NCBI GenBank assembly: GCA_016714765.1
Contig: JADKCF010000043.1
Span: forward strand, 1-64,000
Direction: 5' to 3'
Source: Saprospiraceae bacterium
GTDB taxonomy: Bacteria; Bacteroidota; Bacteroidia; Chitinophagales; Saprospiraceae
DNA length: 64,000 bases
Of the stretch, positions 1 through 10,329 are shown piece by piece. Positions within the stretch are counted from its first letter, which is position 1; every line of letters begins with the position of its first letter. The notes under the pieces are model-generated. The model was not told the DNA's origin. It saw nothing but the letters and a program-made list of their open reading frames with translations, and ran no database searches. The translations under genes and the position numbers were made by a program.

Positions 1-245
1 AAAATGATGAAATTGTACCTCGGTGGATTCCAGTGATTATCCCGACAATACGTTCACGGTTTTCAATCGATGGGGCAATCTGATGTCAGCTAAGAAGGAC
101 ACAAACAAGAGGTCAGATGTTTACAGTGTTTCACAGAATGAGAAAAGCATGTAGATACTTGATATTATGTCCTTACCTTCGACAACTGTAGTAAGCGAAA
201 GAGCGTATTGATAATCATTTGGGATTGTCACAGACAGGAGTTAAA
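1..245 (+). pseudogene. 3' remnant of a T9SS type B / gliding-motility C-terminal domain protein, frame-broken
   Basis: Only the 3' end is inside the window. One frame reads NDEIVPRWIP near positions 3-35. A second frame reads DYPDNTFTVFNRWGNLMSAK from about position 33, and a third frame near 160-225 reads YYVLTFDNCSKRKS. The FNRWGN core and the closing YYVL strand are hallmarks of the gliding-motility-associated C-terminal domain (CHU_C) that marks large cell-surface proteins for type IX secretion. At least two frame changes separate the three pieces. The next gene is PorP/SprF-like, and an adhesin followed by a PorP/SprF membrane protein is a common Bacteroidota pair, which supports the call. 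The breaks may be assembly errors rather than decay. Confidence 0.6.
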
Positions 246-263
246 AATTCAAAGAAAAGAACA

Positions 264-1170
264 ATGAAAATATACAACTTTAGGTCATCTCTATACCGGT
301 TTGTTTGGGGATATACCACTTTTGGCTCAACAACTGGCCAATAGTTCACACTATGGTTCCGGTTCTAACATCATGGAATCCAGCTTATACAGCAGTTGGA
401 AATGACATGATTTTTTGATTGTTTTTTTCAGGGGTTGGTGGTTGGGCTTCGTGGAGCCCCGTATCAGGTTTACATCTCTTAGTATCCTTTGTTGGATTAC
501 AATATGAGTGCAGGACCGCATCTTTTGATAAAACCGGTCCAGTGAGCAAAATAAGATTACAACTGAATTATGCCTATAAATTGAAGAGTTTTTAGGTAAA
601 TATGGACAATTATCATTAGGATTATCTCCCAGCAATTTTCAGCAATATGCTTTTAACTGGCAATAACCAACTGGTCAATGATGATGATGATCAACTTTTG
701 TTTCAAACAGAGCAAATGGTTTCCTCACTAGAGTGGCTTTATGACGTTAGTAATACAAGAGAGTACAAAGGGTAATACTTTTTTTGTAGGAGGTGCTGTC
801 AATCGGATATATACTAAAGTTTTGGTCCAATGATTTAATAGTAGGCAAAAACATGTTCATTTTAATCTGGGGTAGGTTTATAGTTATGACTCATATGTTG
901 AACCCATGATTACTGCCAATATTGTAAATCCTGATATCATAGATAACCTATATAGTTTGAAATATGAAATGGAAGATACTTTTTGGGCAGAATTGAGGGT
1001 ATTCTAGTGGGATGATGGCCTTACAGGGGGAGTTATTTTAGACAAGTTTGGCAACAGATACGCAAAACTACGGGTAGGAGGACTGGCTACCTACGGCGTT
1101 GGTTCTTCACTGGGCAAAGACGGGACCAGGGTTTGAATTTTATATTGGATACAATTTTGATATGAAATAA
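264..1170 (+). pseudogene. PorP/SprF family T9SS outer-membrane protein, multiple frameshifts
   Basis: No single frame is open. Pieces in alternating frames follow the PorP/SprF pattern in order: a start at 264, a NPAYTA-like element near 370-385, a WWLGF element near 435, GPV plus LNYAYKLKSF near 535-595, LSLGLSPSNFQQYAFNW near 610-660, and a terminal EFYIGYNFDMK followed by a stop at 1168-1170. PorP/SprF proteins are outer-membrane beta barrels that help secrete or anchor T9SS type B cargo, which fits the remnant just upstream. I count five or more frame changes. That is far denser than further right, so either the left edge of this assembly is poor or the locus is decaying. Confidence 0.65.
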
Positions 1171-1825
1171 ATGAACAAAAGGGCAGGAGATATTAATAAA
1201 TAGTATAGCTAAAAGAGTTAAAGATAAACTCATTAATGCAGAAAGCGGACATGACTGGCTTCATATTGAGCGGGTTTGGAAAAAATGCAATTTTAATTTT
1301 GGAAAGTGGTATTGAGTCCAATCATCTCATCGTGCAACCACGCCGCTTTGCTCCATATTCGCTGACTCCAAGTTTCACCATGGTAATGAAAATATAGGTC
1401 CACAAACCGCAAATGCCATACTAAATGAGTTCGAGTTGAGGAAGAAACAAAAGATGAGTAGTAAAAATTATAGAAAAAATATTTCCTACAAGGAGGATTC
1501 AAGAGAAGGCACACAGGTCGCCGGAATTGGATATAGTAAGGGATGCAGACTGGCTGGATGCCATAGGGAGCAAATAGGTATAGCAAGGGCATTTGCCTAT
1601 GGAGACTTTAAAAACAGGAGGCTATATGATCCGGAACATCGGCCTGTTACATTTCAGAACAAGGAGGAATACAAAAATAATGAGGGCCCAACCATCAATC
1701 ATTTTTATGAAAAGCTATTCAAGTTGAAAGATCTGATGGCTACTGAGAAAGGAAAGGAACTGGCCAGGGAAAGAGATGAATTTATGCGTACTTTTGTAGA
1801 TCAGTTTTATCATGAAATTCAGTAA
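1171..1825 (+). pseudogene. HD-domain phosphohydrolase (YedJ-like), frameshifted
   Basis: The ATG at 1171 directly follows the preceding stop. Removing one G from the GGG run near 1180 gives MNKRQEILINSIAKRVKDKL, then SGHDWLHIERVWKNA, the first His motif of HD hydrolases. The AALLH and DSKFHHGNEN elements follow around 1345-1395 in other frames. VRDADWLDAIG appears near 1535-1570, and the C-terminus IGIARAFAYG to the stop at 1825 is clean in one frame. The order and motifs match the cytosolic HD hydrolase family that includes E. coli YedJ, whose substrate is unclear. Several breaks (near 1180, 1350, 1440, 1500 and 1570) lie in or beside short homopolymers. Confidence 0.65.
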
Positions 1826-1977
1826 AATAACACTATTTAAAATTATTTTTAATATGTTATCAATCAAATTTTATAATTTTGTGAAGTTTTAATATTTTTT
1901 TAGGACTTTTTGCGTTATTAATTCGTCTTAATTAAAATATCAGTATCTTTTTTATCAAAACTGAAATATAGATAACC

Positions 1978-2961
1978 ATGTATAATGCACTGGCATATGA
2001 GCAAAAGAACAGAAACAAAGGAGTAAGGATATCTGTTATGATACACTTATTGATTTTGTTAATTGCCTTTTTACTACCTTCCCGGGTAGATCTGACTGCT
2101 TTGGAAGATAAACCACCATATGCGGTCAAAGTAGACTTTACTTTTGAAGAAAGTTCACTTAGTAAATTTGCGCATGATGATACCGGTGCTCAAAGGCCAA
2201 AATCTGAAAGTGCCCCCTGCAGAAGAAAAACAACAGGAGGAAACTCCAAAGCAGGGAAGAAGTGACCAAGCCGCAAGAAATTGAAGTTACAAAACCTCAG
2301 GTGATAGAAGTACCAAAGCCTGATATCAAGCTCCCGACACCAGTATATACACCTACTACGGATCCTGTGATTGTAACCAAAACACCAGTGGAAGAAGCAC
2401 CTGTCAAAGTAACCACTCCGACCACACCTACCAGAAGCGAACCTTCAAAAACTGGGACAGTATCTGCCAATCCTACAAAGACAAATACATCCGGATCAAC
2501 AACAGGTACATCCACGTCCAAACCATCTACAGTAGACGGTAATCCGGGAGGAACCGGTAAGGGCGAATCTGGCACAGGGGCTGGCAGAGACAAAGGTAAT
2601 GACGGTGATGCGGGTTCTGGAAATGCCAGTGATGGTTCAGGTGAATACGATGGTTCCGGGGACGGGGTATTCGGCCGAAAAATTATATACAGAGACGTTA
2701 GTGCTACCAAACATGCTATCAATGTCAGTGGAAGAGTGGTAACTAAGATTTGTATCAACAGGGCAGGGATTGTGACTTATGTAGAATTGATCGGTAGCGA
2801 AACTACCATGCGAGATAAAGCCACTCTGCGAAAATACCTTGCAGCTGCAGAGGATATAAATTTCAGCCAGACCTTACTGCACCTAAAGAACAATGTGGTA
2901 AATTATCCTTTTAGTAGACAATACGCCAACAATAAATTGCGGTGACAAATGTGAAAGATAA
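1978..2961 (+). CDS. TonB-like energy transducer, frame-broken
   Basis: The N-terminus has one membrane helix (about residues 20-37, ISVMIHLLILLIAFLLP). A proline/threonine-rich stretch with KP repeats and a glycine-rich linker follow, then a C-terminal domain starting near 2675 with SGRVVTKICINRAGIVTYVE, as in TonB-like proteins of Saprospiraceae. TonB links the inner membrane proton motive force to outer-membrane transporters; no ExbB/D is nearby. The frame is broken near 2205-2260, near 2855 and near 2910. Frame repair gives a tail containing KFQPDLTAPKEQCGKLSF and then VDNTPTINCGDKCER, with a stop at 2959-2961. The Gly/Pro-rich region also gives a long spurious antisense open frame. Confidence 0.6.
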
Positions 2962-3064
2962 GCTTCACATAGTAGTTCATAAGCTGAAAAAGATTCTTTC
3001 GAGTCAATAAAAGGCTGAGTGTTATAGAAATCAGTGATAACTTAATAATAACGAATATAATTTA

Positions 3065-3094
3065 TTTGTAATTTAAAAGCATTTCATATATTTG
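3065..3094 (+). promoter_or_regulatory. Bacteroidota-type promoter for nusB
   Basis: TTTG at 3065-3068 and TATATTTG at 3087-3094 match the -33 TTTG and -7 TAnnTTTG elements, separated by 18 bp. The nusB ATG is 50 bp downstream. This is the cleanest two-box promoter in the window. Confidence 0.55.
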
Positions 3095-3144
3095 CATTTT
3101 ATTGCCTCTATGAGGCTAAATCTTAGATTAAACGTAATAAAAGA

Positions 3145-4083
3145 ATGTTAAGCAGAAGAAATGTCAGAGTAAAAGTGATGCAGGTGTTATATGCACAGAG
3201 CAGGGACGAATCCTTGGATTATAACAGCACAATGAAGGAGTACTGGAAAAAGATAGATGACAGTTTTGATCTGCTATTATTTTCTTTATACAATCTTATC
3301 AATATCACACGAACAGCTACAGACGATTTTGAAAAAAGGAAAGCAAAACATTTACCTACAGACTTAGACAAGGTATTCACTCCTAAGCTTTGGACCAACT
3401 CAATGATACAAGGCTTGGTCAAAAACAAGTTCATTCAAAGCAAATTTGAAAAAAAGCACTTTGCCCAAAAAGTTGACAAGGATCATTTTCGCACCATTTA
3501 TTTTGAATTTGTAAAGGAAGAAGCTTACATACAATTTCTAAGCAAGGAAACCGACAATGAGGAGAACCTGGAAATGTTGCTGGAACTTTTTAGGTTTTGC
3601 CGCAAAAGCGAATTGTTCAATGAAATGATCGAGGACCATTATGCAAACTGGGAAGATGATAAATCTATTATCATCGGAACAATCAAAAAAGTACTCAAAG
3701 CATTGCCGGCGGATGATGATAACTTCATTATGGAGCATTATCCGGATGATGAGACAACCAAGGATTATGGAGAGTCATTGCTTTCGAGAACTTTATCAGA
3801 AGATAAAACGTTATTAAATATAATTGAACCAGTGCTGCAAAGCTGGGATGCTGAAAGAGTCGCTATTTTGGATATGATTATGCTTAAGATGGCCCTGTCA
3901 GAATTCCTTTATTGTCCTACGATTCCTACCAAAGTGACATTGAACGAATATGTTGAATTGGCTAAAAATTACAGCACTTCTAAAAGTAAGGAGTTTGTAA
4001 ATGGAATTTTGGACAGATTATTGCAGGACTTACATTCGAAAGGCAAAATCATCAAAGAAGGTCGTGGTTTGCTGGATGAATAA
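3145..4083 (+). CDS. nusB: Transcription antitermination factor NusB
   Basis: Predicted 312-residue cytosolic RNA-binding factor of the rRNA antitermination complex. It opens with LSRRNVRVKVMQVLYAQS, the typical NusB start. The C-terminal core has ERVAILDMIMLKMALSEFL, then PTKVTLNEYVELAKNYS and SKEFVNGILDRL, the conserved NusB helices. The length is about twice that of E. coli NusB because of an N-terminal helical extension, which is usual in Bacteroidota. It has its own promoter (3065-3094) and is followed 29 bp later by a secreted protein gene on the same strand. Confidence 0.93.
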   Translation: MLSRRNVRVKVMQVLYAQSRDESLDYNSTMKEYWKKIDDSFDLLLFSLYNLINITRTATDDFEKRKAKHLPTDLDKVFTPKLWTNSMIQGLVKNKFIQSKFEKKHFAQKVDKDHFRTIYFEFVKEEAYIQFLSKETDNEENLEMLLELFRFCRKSELFNEMIEDHYANWEDDKSIIIGTIKKVLKALPADDDNFIMEHYPDDETTKDYGESLLSRTLSEDKTLLNIIEPVLQSWDAERVAILDMIMLKMALSEFLYCPTIPTKVTLNEYVELAKNYSTSKSKEFVNGILDRLLQDLHSKGKIIKEGRGLLDE

Positions 4084-4112
4084 TAACATTTAAATCTAAT
4101 AATCCAATACAT

Positions 4113-4706
4113 ATGTACAACACAGATTTCCCCCGATTTGTGTTATTGCTGGTAATCGTTTTTTCCGGCATTACACTAAAAAGTCAGACGACAAAAGAAG
4201 CCGTTATCTTGTATAACTCCAAACCTGTCCTGGCTGAAATCACTACAGAAGGTAGTGTCAACAAAATAATTAGTGAAGAACCTGATTTTCTAAAAGGATT
4301 CACGCTTAAGGTCATGGATTACGGTCAGGTGGTAGCTGATCAGCAAAACAAAGCAAACAAGCCATCCAACCCTGTAGTAAGTATAACGACGGCCCCTGCA
4401 AGTCAGGCCTATGCTGTAGAAAGTCATGATTTTAAATCCATACCATTTGAAGCTGAATATGCAACGTTGTCTGATTTGGCTATAGAACGATTGGATGAAG
4501 TTATCAGCCACCTTAAGACTCATACAGGATCAAAAATAGTTTTAAGGTCATTGTCTCTTAAAGACGATTCGCTCATTAACAAAAATCGGCTGAATTCAAT
4601 TCAAACATATCTGAAAATCAGAGGTATCGATATCCAGCGAGTGAGTTTTGAATCCCTTGTAGGTGATTTGAATGCCAACGAAATAAAGGTTCATTTTCTG
4701 GATTAA
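4113..4706 (+). CDS. Secreted protein with degenerate OmpA-like C-terminal domain
   Basis: 197 residues. The first 25 form a signal peptide (hydrophobic core FVLLLVIVFSGITL, probable cleavage after LKSQ). Residues about 105-197 resemble an OmpA-like peptidoglycan-binding fold: an initial beta strand, a helix with LAIERLDEVISHL, a strand, then NKNRLNSIQTYLKIRGID. The last element corresponds to the NxxLSxxRAxxVxxYLxxxGI signature, but several signature residues are missing, so peptidoglycan binding is uncertain. The middle is low-complexity linker. It may be co-transcribed with nusB (29 bp gap). Not a recognised named gene. Confidence 0.65.
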   Translation: MYNTDFPRFVLLLVIVFSGITLKSQTTKEAVILYNSKPVLAEITTEGSVNKIISEEPDFLKGFTLKVMDYGQVVADQQNKANKPSNPVVSITTAPASQAYAVESHDFKSIPFEAEYATLSDLAIERLDEVISHLKTHTGSKIVLRSLSLKDDSLINKNRLNSIQTYLKIRGIDIQRVSFESLVGDLNANEIKVHFLD

Positions 4707-4768
4707 TACCAAGATTTAATTTTTTAGCATTGCTGGGTAGTTTTCATTAAAAGTTGAGCATAAGATTA

Positions 4769-4776
4769 TATCTTTG
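4769..4776 (+). promoter_or_regulatory. Possible -7 element for guaA
   Basis: TATCTTTG matches the Bacteroidota -7 consensus TAnnTTTG. It lies only 6 bp before the guaA ATG at 4782, which implies a very short leader. No good TTTG -33 box was found at the expected distance. Confidence 0.35.
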
Positions 4777-4781
4777 CGCCC

Positions 4782-6314
4782 ATGAATGAATTAGTGATAA
4801 TCCTGGATTTTGGATCCCAATATACTCAATTGATAGCACGTAGGCTCAGAGAGTTGAATGTGTATTGTGAGATCTACCCATACAATAAGTTTCCTTCGCG
4901 TTCTGACATCAAAGCTGTCATTTTATCAGGCAGTCCATTTTCTGTATTGGACACCAATGCACTGGATTTCGATCTTAGTTTGGTTTTAAATAAATATCCG
5001 GTACTGGGTGTGTGTTATGGAGCACAGCTTATCTCGAAAAAACTAGGTGGTACAGTACTCAAATCCGACAAACGGGAGTACGGAAAAGCCATTATGAATG
5101 TAGTCAAAGATGACAGCATATTTATAAATATGCCTTCAGCCACACAAGTATGGATGTCACATGGTGATTCCATTACTAATGTACCTGAAGGATTTGACAT
5201 CATTGCCAAAACTTCAGATATAGTCGCAGCTTACAGGTCAGCCAGCAATACTTTTACATACCCTGTATATTGTGTCCAATTTCATCCAGAGGTGACACAT
5301 AGTCTCCATGGTAAAGATATGTTGTATCATTTTGTACATGATGTAGCTGGTTGCCAATGCAACTGGACTGCTGCTTCTATGGTAACAGAAACAGTCAAGA
5401 GACTAAAACTGGAACTGGGAGACGAACATGTTTTGATGGGATTGTCAGGCGGGGTAGACTCCACAGTAGCAGCATGTCTCATCGATCAGGCAATAGGTGA
5501 CCGATTGCACTGTATTTTTGTAGACAACGGATTGCTTAGAAAAAACGAATTCGAAGAAGTGTTGGAGTCCTACTCAGGGATGGGTTTAAATATCAAGGGA
5601 GTAAGAGCCGCTGATAAATTCCTTGATGAATTGGCAGGAGTCTCTGATCCGGAAGGGAAAAGAAAGGTGATAGGCAAATTATTTATCGATATTTTTGAAG
5701 ACGAGTCTCACCACCATCCGGAAGTGAAATGGTTGGGTCAGGGTACTATCTATCCCGATGTGATCGAATCAGTGTCAGTGCACGGACCATCAGTGACCAT
5801 CAAGTCACATCACAATGTGGGAGGCCTGCCTGACATTCTTAAGCTTAAACTTGTAGAACCACTGCGAATGTTATTTAAGGATGAAGTCCGAAAAGTAGGA
5901 TTTGAGTTGGGTGTTCCCAATCATTTACTGAATCGTCATCCTTTTCCCGGACCGGGATTGGGCATCAGAGTCTTGGGCGAAGTGACTCCTGAGAAGGTCG
6001 TACTTTGCCAGGAAGCAGATAAAATCTTTACTGACATCCTCAGGAAAACAGGCTGGTATGAAAAAGTATGGCAGGCAGGAGCTATTTTGTTGCCTGTACA
6101 ATCAGTCGGTGTAATGGGTGATGAACGGACATACGAATATACAGTGGCACTCAGATGTGTTAATTCGGTAGATGGAATGACTGCTGAATGGAGCCACTTG
6201 CCATATGAACTACTCGCCGAAGTTTCAAGCGAAATTATCAACAAAGTAAAAGGAATAAACAGAGTCGTTTATGATATCAGTACAAAACCACCTGCAACGA
6301 TTGAGTGGGAATAA
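4782..6314 (+). CDS. guaA: GMP synthase (glutamine-hydrolysing)
   Basis: 510 residues, full length. It converts XMP, ATP and glutamine to GMP in the cytosol, the last step of de novo GMP synthesis. The N-terminal class I glutamine amidotransferase domain (1-190) carries the triad Cys78 (GVCYGAQ), His168 and Glu170 (FHPEV). The ATP-pyrophosphatase domain follows, with the P-loop SGGVDS at 222-227. The C-terminal dimerisation domain ends KPPATIEWE, the usual GuaA terminus. The frame is intact throughout, unlike many neighbours. The next gene overlaps its 3' end by about 44 bp. Confidence 0.97.
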   Translation: MNELVIILDFGSQYTQLIARRLRELNVYCEIYPYNKFPSRSDIKAVILSGSPFSVLDTNALDFDLSLVLNKYPVLGVCYGAQLISKKLGGTVLKSDKREYGKAIMNVVKDDSIFINMPSATQVWMSHGDSITNVPEGFDIIAKTSDIVAAYRSASNTFTYPVYCVQFHPEVTHSLHGKDMLYHFVHDVAGCQCNWTAASMVTETVKRLKLELGDEHVLMGLSGGVDSTVAACLIDQAIGDRLHCIFVDNGLLRKNEFEEVLESYSGMGLNIKGVRAADKFLDELAGVSDPEGKRKVIGKLFIDIFEDESHHHPEVKWLGQGTIYPDVIESVSVHGPSVTIKSHHNVGGLPDILKLKLVEPLRMLFKDEVRKVGFELGVPNHLLNRHPFPGPGLGIRVLGEVTPEKVVLCQEADKIFTDILRKTGWYEKVWQAGAILLPVQSVGVMGDERTYEYTVALRCVNSVDGMTAEWSHLPYELLAEVSSEIINKVKGINRVVYDISTKPPATIEWE

Positions 6315-7715
6315 AGTGTTGTACTTTATTTTTGCCAGCATAGTAACGCTAGTCTCGTGTACAGTGTCGAAGCCTGCCGTGAGTCCCGAGAAGGATATCC
6401 AGATAGTGAAAGCTGGCAAAACAGCTGAGCCTAAAGTTCAGGTAAAGGAAGTCCCGGTGACACCCAATTCCCAAATAGAAAAGCCCGCACAGTCAGATGT
6501 TAAAGTGGTGGTAAAGTGGATACCATCATTTGGAAGGACGTGTCTTCTGTGCATAAACCGATTGAAATTAAAAATGACAGGAAAGCAAATAAGCAGGAAG
6601 GACTTCAATTAAAAGATGAATACAATATTAGCTTGTTGATACCTCTCAATTCGGATGGGACAGCTGTTGCATCAAAATCTCGTTTTGTTCACTTTTATGC
6701 CGGAGTATTACAAGCATTGGAAAAATTGGAAGAGGAGGATATAAAACTGAATATTCGAGTCATCGATACCGAAGAAGGGACATTTAAAGTAAGTGAAAAA
6801 TATCCGGAATTTCTAACAGATGATACTGATCTGGTGATTGGGCCATTCGAAAGGGATGATGTCAGGTTGATGGCTGATCTTTGTAAAGCAAGGTCTATCC
6901 CATTGGTGTCTCCCTGGCAAACCAGTACCCGTATTGCAAATGAGAACCCATATTATTTGCAGATGAAACCAAATCTTAAAGAACATTTTCTAAAATTGGC
7001 TGAAGCAACTACATCAGTATACAATAAAGGTGAAGTTGCCATCATTGGACTTAATAATAAGGAGACTTCATCCTGGGTGAAGTATTTTCAGGATGCAACG
7101 ACCTCGGGTACAGGTCCACGTGATTTTTATAGTACATATTTTGTGTCTACAGACAGTCTTAATCTGGGACCCACTGCTTTTTTCAGGTTGTTTAAAAACA
7201 CAAAAATAAAAGCTGTCATTATTCCCAATTATTCGTATACGGATGAGGATTTTATTTATTCCTGCTTGCGTAGATTGGCAGCGGAAAAAGGCTCAAGACC
7301 GGTTTCTGTTTATGGAATGCCCATTTTATATGATTCCGATAAAATTGATTTTGATTTTTATCATTCATTGCAGATGAAAGTGGTAATGTCAGACTTTGTA
7401 GACGAAGATCATGGGAAAATAAGAGAATTTAGAAGAGATTTTCTGGATAAGTATGGAGAAATTCCGGATACTGATGCCGTAAAAGGGTACGATTTAATGC
7501 TCTACCTGGGTAGAAATATCTGGAAATATGGTAAAAACTTCCAGCAATACCTCGAAAATGAAGCATCATCATATCTTCAAAGTATTTATGACATACGGAA
7601 AGCCAAATCTGAAGATTCGCCTGTGGCAGCAGATCCTGATCGATTTGATTTTTATGAAAACAAACATCTTGATATCATCGAATTCAGAGGCAACAAATGG
7701 CAAAAAAGAAATTAA
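6271..7715 (+). CDS. Lipoprotein with periplasmic-binding (ABC receptor-type) fold, one frameshift
   Basis: The N-terminus has a lipoprotein signal peptide with lipobox LVSC (Cys30 from the ATG at 6271; a TTG at 6301 is an alternative start). A low-complexity Pro/Lys linker follows, then from about residue 105 a type I periplasmic-binding domain: [13 protein letters not shown], then [23 protein letters not shown] and [13 protein letters not shown]. This resembles leucine-binding or LppC/LpoA-like folds and probably senses or binds a ligand at the cell envelope; the ligand is unknown. The frame changes at about 6511 in an AAA run, where adding one A joins VKVV to [10 protein letters not shown]. 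The overlap with guaA suggests translational coupling. Confidence 0.65.
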
Positions 7716-8360
7716 ATGCCATCAATAACTAAAGATTCCATCACAGAAGAGAGGTCTAAAAGGTTTAAAGAAACCATTGCCAAGCGTCAAGACATCACTG
7801 TAATTCTGGAAAATGTGCACGATCCTCATAATATAGGAGCTGTCATCAGGAGTTGTGATGCAGTGGGTATATCAGAAGTATATATTTTGTATTCTGAGGC
7901 AAGTTTTAATTTTGTAAAACAAAAGATAGGAAAAAACACCTCCTCAGGAGCCCGTAAATGGGTAAAAGCGCACTATTTCGCAGATATTGATGAGTGTTTT
8001 AAAGCTGTGCGAAAAAAATATAGTAAAGTTTACGGGACACATCTTAGTGAGTCTTCATGTTCTCTTTATTCACTAGATCTGACCGAACCTGTAGCATTGA
8101 TGTTTGGCAACGAGCAAAAAGGAATTACCGAAGCTGCAATGCAACATTTAGATGGGAATTTTATAATACCCATGTATGGAATGGTACAAAGCTTAAATAT
8201 AAGTGTAGCGTGTGCAGTGTCTCTATTCGAAGCATCCCGCCAAAGGAATCAAAAGAATATGTATAAAGGTGACTATGATGAAGGAAATGAATATCATTTA
8301 AAAATGTTTGATAGCTTTGTCGAAAAACATTTTGATTTTAATATCAAGAATGAGAAGTAG
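7716..8360 (+). CDS. trmH: TrmH/SpoU-family tRNA/rRNA 2'-O-methyltransferase
   Basis: 214 residues. SPOUT-class enzyme that methylates a ribose 2'-OH using SAM; the closest recognisable relative is tRNA Gm18 methyltransferase TrmH. Motif 1 ENVHDPHNIGAVIRSCDAVGI is at about residues 32-52. Motif 2 is LMFGNEQKGIT and motif 3 is IPMYGMVQSLNISVA, the knot that binds SAM. The ATG at 7716 directly follows the previous stop at 7713-7715, so the two genes are coupled. The exact target nucleotide cannot be fixed from sequence alone. Confidence 0.85.
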   Translation: MPSITKDSITEERSKRFKETIAKRQDITVILENVHDPHNIGAVIRSCDAVGISEVYILYSEASFNFVKQKIGKNTSSGARKWVKAHYFADIDECFKAVRKKYSKVYGTHLSESSCSLYSLDLTEPVALMFGNEQKGITEAAMQHLDGNFIIPMYGMVQSLNISVACAVSLFEASRQRNQKNMYKGDYDEGNEYHLKMFDSFVEKHFDFNIKNEK

Positions 8361-8437
8361 GGTAGCCATGGATGCAGATTAGTAGGTACAATCATTCATT
8401 TTATCTAATAAATTGCTTACATATCAAGACACCCCTT

Positions 8438-8445
8438 TATTTTTG
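8438..8445 (+). promoter_or_regulatory. Possible -7 promoter element for the coiled-coil gene pair
   Basis: TATTTTTG fits TAnnTTTG and lies 28 bp upstream of the ATG at 8473. An ATTG at 8412-8415 is a weak -33 candidate, with 22 bp spacing. Confidence 0.35.
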
Positions 8446-8472
8446 TGAAGTTTAAAAAATTAAAAACACAAC

Positions 8473-9024
8473 ATGACGATAAACCTTAAGGATCTTTTTG
8501 GCAATGCAGAAGGAAGTAACGATAAAGTGTTGCTCAAGTTGCTCACTGCGATTAAAGAAGGTCAACAAAAAGATTTTGATTACTTGAAGTTCAAGCAATC
8601 TTATAAATCACTCTGCGAAATGGGCATGGATGAATCAACAGCTTCTAAAAGTGCTTTTTTGACGGCATCGACTATGGGTCTGACCAAAGATAAGCTTATG
8701 CTGACTGTACAGCACTATAAAAATATTCTTAATCGCGAAAAAGAACAATTTGCTGTTGCCCTCAAAAATCAGATTTCCAATAATATTGATGCTAAATCAA
8801 TGGAAATAAAAAGGTTGAATGAAAAATCTGAGGAAAATAAGAGGAAAATCATTCAGCTACAAAAAGAGATGACACTGATAGAGACTGAAATCGAAAATTT
8901 GAGACTGAGTGCTGAGACATCCCGTATAAAGATAGAGGAAACCAGAGATCAATTTAAAAGTACTTTTGATACGCTGTACAATGAAATAGAAGAGGATGGA
9001 CTTTTATATGACAGAATTTTATAA
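8473..9024 (+). CDS. Cytosolic coiled-coil protein, function unknown
   Basis: 183 residues with no signal peptide or membrane helix. Residues 1-90 are helical and include LCEMGMDESTASKSAFLTAS. Residues about 90-170 form a long charged coiled coil rich in Lys/Glu (KRLNEKSEENKRKIIQLQKE), ending DGLLYDRIL. No enzyme motif is visible. It lies 48 bp upstream of a membrane coiled-coil protein on the same strand with a shared downstream terminator, so the two probably form an operon. A structural partner or ESCRT-III/PspA-like membrane-remodelling role is only a guess from architecture. Confidence 0.6.
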   Translation: MTINLKDLFGNAEGSNDKVLLKLLTAIKEGQQKDFDYLKFKQSYKSLCEMGMDESTASKSAFLTASTMGLTKDKLMLTVQHYKNILNREKEQFAVALKNQISNNIDAKSMEIKRLNEKSEENKRKIIQLQKEMTLIETEIENLRLSAETSRIKIEETRDQFKSTFDTLYNEIEEDGLLYDRIL

Positions 9025-9072
9025 ATATTGGTGCTGTTTTTACATCAAATTATAAAATAAGCATATTTTTAC

Positions 9073-10101
9073 ATGACAAAACAAAAAATAATTATTGCAA
9101 ATTTTCCAAATACAGAACTCAAACCAAAATCTTTCTGGCAAAAACCTGAAGGAACAACGGAGCTATTTTCTGACAGCCATCTTGGGTGGCTTAGGTTACC
9201 TTCTATTCAAATACAGTGGGGCTATACTCGGTATGCTTTCCAATACTTTAGGCATTGTAGCATTACTGGCTGTTTTGGGGGTTATTATTTATATGGTTTT
9301 AGATCCGAAGTGGCGTACTTTGGTTTCATATATGTACAAAAGCGTCATGAGATGGATCACAGGTATGTTTGTGACCATTGACCCTATAGGTATTCTCAAA
9401 AACTATGTAAGTGATCTTCAGGATAATTTGCAAAAAATGGGGACCCAAATTGGAAATCTGAAAGGTCAAATGAGAAAATTGGTGACAATAGTAGAAGAAA
9501 ATAATAAAAGAAATCACCAATAATATGCTCATCGCTAAAAAAAGCAAAAGAGCAAGGAAATGAAAGTGCTATGTTACTTTCTAGCCGTAAAGCAGCAAGA
9601 CTTCAGGAAAGTAATGAAAAATATACGGCATTGCACAATAAGATGTCTATTTTGTACAGAGTGCTTACAAAAATGTATTCCAACTCAGAGATTCTGATAG
9701 AAGACACTACTGATCAGGTTAAAGTCAAAGAGCAGGAAAGAAAAGCAATCCGAGCCAGCCATTCTGCTATGAGGTCTGCGATGAGTATAATCAAAGGAGA
9801 TGCAGATAAGAGAGCGATGTTTGATCAGGCCATGGAAGTCATAGCTGATGATGTGGCTAACAAGGTCGGAGAAATGGAAAGATTTATGGAAATGTCATCC
9901 AATTTTATGAATTCAATAGACTTGCAAAATGGTGTCTTCGAAGAGCAAGGATTAAAAATGCTGGAAGATTATGAGAAAAATTCAACACTTCTGCTCTTGG
10001 GTGGCAAGGAAAAAGCAGATGATGATATACTGGAACTGAAGCAGCCTGACATCCAGACCAGAGAGTCGGATACTAAATATGATGGTTTGTTTAATAATTG
10101 A
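9073..10101 (+). CDS. Membrane-anchored coiled-coil protein (possibly PspA-like), frameshifted
   Basis: Repaired, this is one protein of about 343 residues. It has a short polar N-terminus (MTKQKIIIANFPNTELKPKS), two membrane helices around nt 9170-9300 (LTAILGGLGYLLFKYSG and LGIVALLAVLGVIIYMVL), then a long helical coiled coil to an acidic tail ending DTKYDGLFNN. The frame breaks at about 9147-9170, in the A run at 9506-9509 and in the A7 run at 9537-9543. Deleting one A from each of the last two gives ENNKEITNNMLIAKKAKEQG and then an open frame to the stop. It partners the coiled-coil protein just upstream. The long amphipathic helices vaguely recall PspA/Vipp1-type proteins, but no family signature is certain. 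Confidence 0.6.
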
Positions 10102-10123
10102 TTCCTATTATTTAATGATACAG

Positions 10124-10159
10124 AAGGCACTTCGAAAGTTTATTTCAAGTGCCTTTTTT
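10124..10159 (+). terminator. Rho-independent terminator after the coiled-coil operon
   Basis: A 9 bp perfect stem, AAGGCACTT at 10124-10132 pairing with AAGTGCCTT at 10147-10155, is followed by a T run. It lies 23 bp after the stop at 10101. Confidence 0.8.
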
Positions 10160-10329
10160 GATTTATTAGCAAGTCAATTGTTCAGGTTGAAACGTTAAGT
10201 TTTAACTTTATGATGAGGTAGCACATCTTTTTTCGTATTTTTAATGTTTAATTGTCTAAGAAATTTGTGTAGCAGTTAAGTTTATTTCTGTTATACTTAC
10301 ACAATTTTTTTCAAATCAAAAGGCAAATT

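Noticed and set aside
2297..2758. Long open frame on the minus strand opposite the TonB-like Pro/Gly-rich linker
   Set aside because: It is the mirror of a low-complexity repeat region, with biased Val/Pro/Ser content and no start context or family match.
10160..10329. Possible tRNA or small RNA in the gap before the NlpC gene
   Set aside because: No cloverleaf or conserved small-RNA structure could be folded by eye; only AT-rich spacer is seen.
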